Positions 11,801-22,588 of a stretch of 64,000 bases of DNA are shown in pieces. A model generated the notes under the pieces. It did no database searches. It saw only the letters and a program-made list of their open reading frames with translations, and was not told the DNA's origin. Position 1 is the first letter of the stretch, and each line of letters starts with the position of its first letter. Position numbers and translations under genes: made by a program. Origin of the DNA: Dirofilaria immitis (Eukaryota; Nematoda; Chromadorea; Rhabditida; Onchocercidae); the NCBI GenBank assembly GCA_024305405.1, contig JAKNDB010000110.1, forward strand, positions 2,542,001-2,606,000, read 5' to 3'.

Positions 11801-14800
11801 TAAAAGATGCAAACATTCTTTTTAAATTATAACAGTTATATAGAGTTATTTCAAATCATTTTGTAATCTTTTCACATGTTATATTGTCTATAAGACGATT
11901 TAATAAAAATGATTTTTGATGCTTTAGAATAGTTTAGAAAAATGTAGATTAATATGTGATTTTTGTAATCATTCCGATTAATCAATATTGATTTAATCTT
12001 TTCAAAATAAATGACTATGATAAAATTTCATAATTTGCAATTTGAAACATTCAAAATGATCATCGTATGAATGAGAAATTTGAAAATTTAATTAAACATT
12101 TTAAATCACAGGATTTGTTTCTAACGAAATATTGAATCAATTATTGGTCTTTCGTTTAAATAAAAAGTAAATTATTGCAACTTAAGTTAAGCATATTATT
12201 GGATTATTTAATAATTGAAATTCGAATAGAATTATGAAAATTTAATGGGAATGACAAGAAGTACTCTTCTCAGGTCACTGTACTATTGAAATAGTAATAT
12301 TAAAATCTTAAAATATTTCCAGTAATTAGATGTCTTTTTTAACCGAGAAAAAGAAAAGGAATGAAGGAGGAAGAAGGAAAGATTATTATTTTTTCTTCCC
12401 CTTGTAAATATCTCATGCATAAAAGATCACTTTTCAATCTTACTCTTAATCCTCTTTTTCTTTTTCCCTCGTAACCGATTATAGTCTAATCTTCTTGTTT
12501 CAGTGATATTACGAGGAATTATGTCAAAAGTATTATTTGCTTCATTCACAAATGATATTAGCAAAATCAGTAACTGAAGTTTTCAATACAATATGCGAGA
12601 TGGAAATAAAAAATATGAAATATGGATGAAGCATAAAGGTAAATTGAATTATTGGAATAAGTACTGTACTTTTTGAAATTGATGAATTTTTATTGAACCT
12701 TCGAAATATTGCGTGAAGCTGGCTATCTGATAAAATAAATACAATTATAAAAATAGATATGTATCTACTGAAAAAAAGCAACGTTTATAATAAAGCATTG
12801 AAGCTTAAATGATTAGTAAGAAGAGACAGAAGAAGAAATTGGGTACTAATAGAATTTTTTCCATTTATTCTTTTTGGACCACTTTTGCAATTTCATTGTT
12901 TTGAATGAATTTCAGAATATGCTAAACTTAACTCGAGAATTTGCTAAAAGAGCCAAAAATAACTTTAACATTTTGGAATTCAATTTCCTATTTGTGTTAT
13001 TTAACTAACAGTTCTTGAGAAAAAAAAATTCATCCTTAAAAATACATGCAATATATCTCGATAAGTTTTTCATCACTTTTTTTGAAATAATTGTATATTA
13101 GTTTTGGATAATACTTATCATTTAATCACATAAACGTTAAATCTAGTTCTGATTATTAAATGCATAAAGGCAGAAAAAAAATCAATTAGTCACACATCCA
13201 ATTTTATTTTCTCATTTCTAATTCTCTAAAAATTAATGCCAAGTGCAAGTTTAACCAAACCATATGTACTATTTTACATAATACAATTTTTTTATTATGG
13301 AAAATTTAGCTAATATATCCTAAAATTTTTAAACTGTCGTAAATGCTTCAATTTTCTATGAATTTGTCCTTCATCTTTTAACTGATTCTTAAATTTTCTC
13401 CATGAACTTTAACCCATTTGCTTATTTGGCTTCTTCGTCTTTTTTCAACTAAAATTAAGTGACACGTATTGGAAAATAAATTGAAAATTTTTGAATATTT
13501 TGGATGTATGGTTGTACCTCTTTAGCCTATATAGATAACTTTTCATGACGATAGCAAATTTTCAATTTCGATTCAATGATCTTGTTTTGGATAACTATAT
13601 CATATTTTCCTTTTTTATATGATAAAAAAAGTAATGCATTAATAAAATAAGCAAATCATCTAAAAATTTTTGAAATTTACTTCTAAGAGTTAAAGAATTT
13701 TTAAGCAAAAATTAGCTAAGTTACGTCATCAACGATTACATTCTGCTTTTTTGCTTTTGCTCAAGAATGTCGAAATAAGTCTCAATTATGAAGCTATGGC
13801 TCATGTTTTAAAAGCGGAAAATGAATATGGATGACCGATCAAGAAGGAATCATTAATGTACAGGAGAATTACTAATTCGTTATCCGTTTATCAAAAGTGC
13901 AACGTCCAGATTGTTTTTAACAAATTTTTTTTTATATTTTTGTGAAAAAAAGGGAAGAAATATTTGACCAAAAAAGTATGCTTGCACTCTCAGTGTATTT
14001 TATTCTTTCATATAACTTGCTGATGTATTCCTTTTTTTTCTGATTAATTCTTGCCATTGTTAAGGATATTTTTTGCTTTTCTCTCATTCGTTCTTTCTAA
14101 TTTCAAATAATATCAATGAACTTTAACCTTATTTCATTTGGTTAAATGAACGTATTGTTCATTTAAGTGAATAAATATGTCGAAGAGAATTTTGAATGAA
14201 GCTATAATTGCTTTCTGCTTTATAAACATCTCTTTCATCATTATAATATTAATATCCGTACATAATATGCTAAAGCTTTTAGAAAATAAATAAAAAAAAA
14301 AAGAACATAAATATTTATAAATATTAAAAATGAGATAGCACTAATTGAATTTCTTTTTGATATGAAAAATGTTTATACCTGAAAATGTTTTATTGAAAGT
14401 ACTTTTAGATAATTTAAATTATTTAGGATAGCGCACTTTTTATGCATGCAAGTTTTTGAAAATCTCAATTTCTCACTTTCAATTTTCATAAATATTAGAT
14501 TAGCAGTAGATTATTGTTGTATACAATCATTTCGTTACATAAAAAGTTGTACCAAAATAAACCAGATACAAAATCAACTTGTTAATTAAGTTAATAGTTA
14601 TCAGTAATTTAGGTTTCGTATCGTTTAATCTTAACCTATCTTCCAACTTTTGAAACAGCTTGGTTATTCTTGTGCTATGATGAATGTAATTTATATGTAA
14701 ATTATATGAGTATTGATTTCATATTTTGCTGTTCTATAAATTATGCCTATAAATGCTCGCTAAGAATTTTTCCAATCACTTAGAAATTATCTCTGATCAA

Positions 14801-17710
14801 GAAAGTTTGTAATAAATACATTATAGTTGCAGTTGATGGGTTCATCTATAGACAAAAATACATACCAACAACAACGGTTTACTGTAGCACATTCGACTTT
14901 TAATTCAAGTATTTTGAATTCCTTTTTTCTTTTTAAATTTCATTTTGATTTCCTCATTACTAAAAATGTTTAAATTACTAAAAATAACTGATTAAAAGAA
15001 ATTTAATTGTATTTCTTTCTTCTGAAACATTCATATTTATTGAATAAATTTCATAAAATAAAAGATGTAACATTTTCAAATGTTTTTATTACAATGAAAT
15101 TAAGCTTGTAATTATCAATTATTAATTAATCATTAATTATACTCATTAAGTAAAAGCTTAATTGAATCATCTTATAATAATAAATCAACTTAAACAATTC
15201 AATTTGAAAGCATAGACATGAATAATATAAAATATTATTCTGTTGAAATAAGTCTATTAAGTCTAATTTTAATTAAACTCAATCTTTGCTATCTTAAATG
15301 TTATTTACTGATTAGTAAAATAAGGAATAGCAACGATCCTGAAAATGATTAAAATTTAATGATAATTTTGATTCAGCATATATCTAAAATTGTCTGATAG
15401 ATGAAGAAAAATATGTTTACATACGGGCATATTTCCTATTCTTTATAATTATTTTTCATTAGTTGCTTACAGATATTGCAACAAATGATTTTACAAAGCA
15501 ATTTGCAACTTATTGGAATCCATCCGCTGAAATACGCTATGAAAATTGGCTTCAAACACAAAGGAAGCAATTTCATTCCAAAAAGATTATGATCGTTGTT
15601 AGTATTTATAATTTATGGGCATTCTTTTTCCTTTCTGCTCAAAATATTGCTGAATTTTGATCCCCAATATTTGTGAATTCGAAATTTAAAAGTTAAAGAA
15701 AAATTTTTTCTTTTTTCGTTTTATCTCGTTTACTTGTTGATTACTTTTTATTCCTCACAGAAGTATTGAATTCTATTTTTACTTTTGAGAGAATTAAATT
15801 TTTGACAAATATTTGTAACGAAGCTAAATGCTTAAGCCAAATGTTTCCAAACATAATAATAATTAATTTTTTTGATAGAAAAATAAAAAATTTTATGTTA
15901 TCCGAATAGTATTATACTTTTAGCCACTTATCAATTAAAGTCCGCATTTGCCTGCACCAATCAATTCATCAGCTCATTTTCGAGATCACAAACTAGTCTT
16001 GATGATGCTACTCGATGTACTTCAAAATAAATGGAAGAACACTACATGGATTATCGTCCATCATCTTTTTCATTATAATGTGCCATAAGTGATGGAAAAA
16101 AAAAAAAAAAATAACTGCTCATATTGTATTTTATGTTGCTACGACAACTAAAGCTTTTGAAGGATATGGCTATTCATCAATAATAATTGTCGATCTTCGT
16201 ATTAAAGTTAAAGAAATTCGCATGAAATTTGTAAAATTATTTTGGTACGTTGATTCATATATCATTCTTCGGATTCTTCGGATGATATGATATGAAAAAT
16301 AGCCGAATCCTGAATATTATTCTTTCATAACTTTTGTGCTTCACAAAGTTTGCTGTAAAATTAATGTAATTCTTTTTCCTTTCTTATCGTTGTTAACCAA
16401 AACTTTAAATTTGACGATTTAATTGTCAAATACTCGTCATATCTATATGTTTAATCAATTCCTTTGCATTCTTCATGAATTATTGATTGACATTTCAAAT
16501 GAATGTAAACGATTTCCATTTTTTCAATCTATCAAGCGAATATTTCTGTGCAATAAAATTTTTACTTATATTTATTTGAAGATGATTTAATGATCAATTA
16601 CAGTAAATAATTAATTATAGTAAACCTGATAGGCTAGAATAATGCATGATATTGGGATGTTCGTGATCGTTGTTCATCTCCAACTAGACTTTATGTCCAT
16701 CTGTTCATTATTACTTGATTTTTCCTCCTCCATGCATTTCTGCTTGGTAAAGGGCAGTACGTTGGAAAAGACCCTATTCAAGCATTTCCTGGCCACTTTC
16801 TAATGGACTAAAGCGAACAACATTTTCATGAAGCCTTTTTCATGTATTTAGTAAACAACTTCAGAATCAAAGCTTCTGATTTCTGCTTCTCTTTCCTGTC
16901 TTACTATGATATATGTAATTTGTTGGAAAATGATTGGTATAGGTTATCAGCTTTTAACAAAAATGCTTAAAAGAAGGAAGCGAATGAATAAACAAAAATG
17001 TATGCATAAAAAAGTATTGAGATATAATGCGGCATGCCGCAAATACAGCCTACAATCTCAGGTCGAGTGATAAGCAAAAATATGCGATAATAACTGATGA
17101 CTATTTTGCGATTCATTTCTTCTTATCATTTATATAGTTAAATCAACAGAAGTTTGACCAAAATTTGTTCTTGTTCTTGTTCAAATATTCTTATGAATGT
17201 AATAATAATATTATTCTAGGACTGAATTGCATTTATTAAAGTAACGAATTCGATCATGAAATTGATTAGAAAGATTAGTTTAATAAATTATGAATTTCAA
17301 TAAATTTCAAAAACTACAATGATTGAAAAGCATGCAAAATGTAACAAAACATTTTATATAAAATTCAAAAATTTAATTTTTTTAGGACTAAAATTTGCAG
17401 CGTCTTGATAATTAACAAGAAGTAATGAATATCAAATTTGCTTTAAACTTTTGCATATTAATAATCAGAATATTGTGGATAGAAAAAACCATAAAAATAA
17501 TGAAAAGATTATCAGATTTAAGGATTTCAAATACTAATTTCATTACTTGAAAAAGAAATTTTCATATGCCGTCAAATTTAAATGCCAAGTTATAATTAAT
17601 GTTGCTGAACTTTGACTGTAAAATAATAATCTGTATTGTATGCTCGTCTGCAAATTCATATTCGACATTAAAGTAAAACCAAACAACCAGTCGATTTTTA
17701 ATTGAAAATA

Positions 17711-18384
17711 ATAACTATTCTATAGATTACAGATCTATAACTATTCTATAGATTACAGATCTATAGCTATTCTATAGATTACAGATCTATAACTATTCTA
17801 TAGATTACAGATCTATAACTATTCTATAGATTACAGATCTATAACTATTCTGTAGATTACAGATCTATAACTATTCTATAGATTACAGATCTATAACTAT
17901 TCTATAGATTACAGATCTATAACTATTCTATAGATTACAGATCTATAACTATTCTATAGATTACAGATCTATAACTATTCTATAGATTACAGATCTATAA
18001 CTATTCTGTAGATTAAAGATCTATAACTATTCTATAGATTACAGATCTATAACTATTCTATAGATTACAGATCTATAACTATTCTATAGATTACAGATCT
18101 ATAACTATTCTATAGATTACAGATCTATAACTATTCTATAGATTACAGATCTATAACTATTCTGTAGATTAAAGATCTATAACTATTCTATAGATTACAG
18201 ATCTATAACTATTCTATAGATTACAGATCTATAACTATTCTATAGATTACAGATCTATAACTATTCTGTAGATTACAGATCTATAACTATTCTATAGATT
18301 ACAGATCTATAACTATTCTGTAGATTACAGATCTATAACTATTCTATAGATTACAGATCTATAACTATTCTGTAGATTACAGAT
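17711..18384. repeat. Minisatellite: 26 copies of a 26-bp unit
   Basis: The unit CTATTCTATAGATTACAGAT plus CTATAA repeats without length change about 26 times (starts at 17715, 17741 and so on to 18365). Each unit boundary contains ATCTATA, 7 bases, TATAGAT, a perfect 7-bp inverted repeat that can fold into a hairpin. Copies starting at 17845, 18001, 18157, 18261, 18313 and 18365 carry CTGTAGAT instead of CTATAGAT; the copies at 18001 and 18157 share a further change (GATTAAAGAT). The array is bracketed by a perfect 20-bp direct repeat, at 17693-17712 and 18382-18401. There are no unique spacers. Confidence 0.97.
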
Positions 18385-21300
18385 TTTTAATTGAAAATAA
18401 TTGGGATGAAAAAAAAAATATTGCAGTTTAGAATAATTTAATATTGTCATTGGTTAAATGCATAAGATGAAACTTTGTCTTTGATGATGATGAAATATTT
18501 GTAAACAGTAAAAGCAAAATTTGGCATCTTGAATGCTTTAGATTTATTTTCAATAGTAAGTAGTTTTCTCTAAAAATACAAAGATAATGTTTTGCAGCGA
18601 AGTATTTGATAAAGTAAAGCAAAAAGCCTTAATAATATAAAACTTAAAAGTAAGGAAAAATAAATTTGCTCATTGTTTTATCACTTTTTTTTCTGAAACA
18701 AAATTTAATAAAAAGTTTGAGTGTTGCTAACAGTCATTGAAAGAAATTTTAGACAAAACAATTTTATGAAATATCGTCAACAATATTGAGAAAGTAAGTC
18801 ATAGATGTCGATTTTTATAACTACCAACAAATTGAAGATTGCAAACTACGTCACATTCAAATTCTAAATGCATGTCAACATATGGATTAATATTTTTTCT
18901 TATCAGATACGTTCGAAATTACTGTGAGTATGATTTCAAAGTTCTTTACGATTATTTTGTATAGAAATGTGGTATGCATTTCGTTTTATTACATTTACAA
19001 ATCATTCAGAGATCAAATTCTCATTAATTAAAATAAGCTAAGATAAAAATGAACTGAACGATCTCGAATTTATACAATGTTTTACTCAAATAAAGCACTT
19101 AGTTTAACTGTTTCATATATCTATTTCATACTGCTTACTTTTTATAAAATGAACTTTGTTAGAATTAAGAAACCAATAAAATATCCCATCAATGTATTAA
19201 TTTTTAAAAAATCGCTTTGTTTTTTTTTAGATCCAAACAACTTTCGGCAATGTATGACAGATGTTTTAATTCACTTATATTTTATAAATTTTTATACCAT
19301 TCAATTATGTATCTATTCATGAAGAAACATAACTGTCTGTTAGTTACTCTCTTGCAATCGTTGTTGAGTAGATCATATTTCAGAATAAATTGATTGATTT
19401 AAGAATTGAAAACGAATCTATCAAAGTTTTACAAAAGATTTCACGAATTTTGAAAGCAGTTTGAATTTTTGATCTTCACTTAGCAATTGGTAATCGGGTT
19501 AATTGTTATTGATATGATAATTATGCTAATAATATCAAGATATTTTAACCTACGATATCATAATCATAATAATTCTGGTCTATAAGTAGGAGACTGATGA
19601 AGTAATATGATGTGATATCGTTTTATATGTTAGTTGCAATATTAAGATGAATTTGTGGCCGGAAGAGTTATTCATAGAAAAATACAAATTGGCATTCAAA
19701 ATTCCTCAAACGTGATTAAAGTAGGAAATGATTGGAAAATGATAGTATCCGGTATAAAAATTTGTAATAAGTCCCATCTATTCTCTAATTTTACTATAAA
19801 TAATAGATTGCTAATTTCACATTTGAAATATTTTTAAATAAATAGGAAAAATTTTTGCTTTTTAATTTGTTTTATCACTTCAAATTTTTTTGGGAAAATC
19901 TTTAAATTTTCGAATTTATGCCAAAATTGCAATAAATTTACAAAAATGGCGAAAAAAATAAAAACAATGTGCAAAATGTACAAAAGGTATGCATGTCAAA
20001 TTAAATTATTATTTTTTTTTTTTAATTTTGAGCATTCTTTCCCTTTATAATAGAATTTTTCAAATTTTTTGGAAAACATTTAGAATTTCAAATTTATCCA
20101 TATTTCAAAGATGTGCATATCACAATCAATTTTGAGATAATACAAGTATTGAACATGGTATCGAATTACGTTATCAAGATAATATTTATCATTCATATCA
20201 TTTCGGTTGTACAAACTGTCGATAACTGTTTCGATTCAAATCATTTGCTTTCTTCGGTTATTTTTCATTCAATAAAATGGGCTAATAATAAAATATTATG
20301 ATTGCGCTGCTGAAATTATTAAAATCTATGAAATATAAACAATTGTTGATAATCTTAAATCATTCTTAAAATGTTAAAATACATAAAGCAGACTATAAGT
20401 CATTTATCAAACACACAGTATAATTAATTACAGAATAGAAGTTGATAGAAATGCATAATGTTTAAAAGATAAATTCTACTATCAGTAATGTTATGATTGC
20501 CAATGTTACCTCAATATGTGTTACATGTCGTCATCCAATTTTCGCTCTTAGAATATACTGACATGTTGATGTAAAATAGGTTTCTTTCTCGTATGCAAAA
20601 ATTTTCAATTATATTTTTATCAAGGAAAAAGAAAAATTAAATAAATTAGAGAAACGAAAAGTTTCATGCAAAGTAACAAATCAAAAAAAATCGAAATTGA
20701 AGGAGTGAATTTTAAAAATTCATTCAATACTTTTTGCAACTTATTTCAGCATTTTTATATGTCAAATTTATAAAATCTTTTTATGATAGATAGCAAATCG
20801 ATTGAGAAAAAGGTCGAACTTTTTGCTACAACTGTTATGCAAAGGTTTCAATCATAATTACTTTAAATTGTTTTCTATTTTTTCCTCACTCCAGAGAAAT
20901 GTCGGAAATGTTTATCGTTTGATTTGCCTATTTCATGTCGGATGCTTTTATTAGTGGGATCAAAATAATTGTGATAATTTTTTCAGAAAAAAAAAATTCA
21001 AGAGAAAAAAAGCCCCTCATATTTTGATATCACATTGGATATTTTCAATTTTTCAATGTTAATTTTAAATGCCTTGCAATTTTGAATGTCTGTTTCAAAT
21101 GCAATACAATACTAACAGGTAGCAGTTTAAAAGTATTTGCTAAATGTTGCGCTTGCTCAACTTGCGATACAATGCGAAATCAGAAATACTTTGCTTAATT
21201 CTATAATTTTGGCATTGATTCATAAGTCACAAAAAATAGTGCTGGAAATAAATGATTATTACAAATTAAGGAAAAAGTGAAATATCATCAAATGTTACAT

Positions 21301-21519
21301 TTCATCGATATCTTTTAACATTTTACAGATCAAAGGTGATAAAATGGGATATGCGGCCAATTTTCAAGAAATGCTTTAATCATTTTTCGAAAGAAATAAA
21401 ACACAAAATAATTCTTTGAAATATTATTTTGTTTCATGTTGTTTGTCGTTTTCTTCTTGAAAAACAAAAGAAAATCGAGAATGATAAGGAACAAATTTTG
21501 CTATTAAAAATTCAATATT

Positions 21520-21522
<3 letters not shown>

Positions 21523-21552
<30 letters not shown>
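21523..21552. repeat. (TA)n microsatellite
   Basis: About fifteen uninterrupted TA dinucleotides in AT-rich intergenic sequence. Confidence 0.95.
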
Positions 21553-21556
<4 letters not shown>

Positions 21557-21841
21557 AGAATGCAATCAAAGGTTAAGAAAATGTATTATGTCAAAAACTT
21601 TCAATTTCAAACTATAATTTATTCGAAAAGATCAAATAATTAGGCCAAAGCTTATTTCATTCTGAAATTTTGACATCTAGCAATCGACTAGATATAAAAT
21701 TATTATAAAATACAATGAAAATATGTCTTGTCACACAATATTTGTCATATTCAAGAAATATTGAAGAGAGGGTAAAACAAAAAAAAAAATCTGGATATTT
21801 TAACTCTGTTTCATTTGTAATTTAGATATGCTTATTTATAA

Positions 21842-21897
21842 ACTCTCTCCTTCTCTCTCTCTCTCTCTCTTTCTATCTCTCTCTCTTTCTATTTCTC
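21842..21897. repeat. (CT)n microsatellite, interrupted
   Basis: A CT-rich tract of about 56 bp with interruptions (TTCTATCT), about 75 bp beyond the 3' end of the small secreted peptide gene on the opposite strand. Confidence 0.9.
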
Positions 21898-21970
21898 TTT
21901 TAAATTAAATGAATTGATTCCAATAAATCAATCCTGAGGGTAATCAAAATTTCTTATGGAGTGATATGTT

Positions 21971-22588
21971 CTAATCACATATTAGGCAATACGGAATATA
22001 ATAGTCATTATTCAACGTATTCCTTGGCGATTTATTAAACCATTCTTGTCCTTCTTTACCTTTGTTTTCAATTTGATCATTTTGCAAATTTCTGGCTCTA
22101 TACAATCGATCTCCACGTAAAAGTGCCAGAGATTGAAGTCTTTTTATCATCTGATTATCCTGAAATATCTGATTACTACTTTTGAAATTCAATATAAGAC
22201 TTGTATAAACATATATAATAATCGAAATATCAAATTGCCGTAACTTAAGATTAATAGAGTTTCAAGACTTGAAACTATTCAACTATTCATCTTCAATTGC
22301 ATCTGTTACTGTCATGTAATATGCATAAAAATTATGTAATACTCTTAATTCACAATAGCATGTTGCGTGCATATCACATAATCTGCTTGCATTTTTGCTT
22401 ATTATGATTTAGTAAATTGTATTTATGCATGCAAGATTGCAGTTGTGGATTAAAATTAAGTTTTTAGCATGCAATAAATATACTAGCGGAGGATGAAAAC
22501 AACGAAATATTACCTCATTGTCACCCATAACTGATAGTAATTGATTATTGATGACAAACAGTAGAGTGAAAAATATTGGAAAGAACAT
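21971..22588 (-). CDS. Small secreted peptide precursor, two exons, family unknown
   Basis: Exon 1 is 22514-22588 and exon 2 is 21971-22159 on the minus strand. They join in phase (donor GAG/GTAATA, acceptor ATTTCAG/GATAAT) and encode 87 residues. A TTTCAG lies two bases before the ATG, a likely spliced-leader acceptor, which supports this start. The N-terminus is a clear signal peptide (MFFPIFFTLLFVINNQLLS). The mature part starts around VMGDNEDNQMIKRLQSLALL, contains one dibasic KR that could be a convertase site, is polar and charged in the middle, and ends with a C-x-x-C (YCLICD). No RFamide or other amidation motif is present. It resembles a neuropeptide-like or secreted signalling precursor in layout, but I do not recognise it. 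It is isolated, with more than 2.8 kb to the next gene on each side. Confidence 0.68.

Larger units (their letters stand above)
5871..21970. other. AT-rich gene-poor stretch
   Basis: No gene with recognisable domains is visible in about 16 kb. Composition is strongly AT, with many poly-A and poly-T runs, and most open frames are rich in K, N, I, F and L as expected by chance. Exceptions are the 26-bp minisatellite at 17711-18384, the simple repeats at 21523-21552 and 21842-21897, and short GC-richer islands at about 8146-8391, 13694-13834, 15473-15597 and 16657-16803 with coding-like translations. These islands are treated as separate candidates. No transposon-like proteins or terminal inverted repeats were seen. 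Confidence 0.6.

Noticed and set aside
15463..15660. Complete 65-codon gene
   Set aside because: No in-frame ATG start (the frame opens on TTG); if real it is an internal exon, so it is listed only as a finding.
17711..18384. CRISPR-like regular repeats
   Set aside because: Units are directly adjacent with no unique spacers, the host is a eukaryote, and no cas genes are present. It is a minisatellite.
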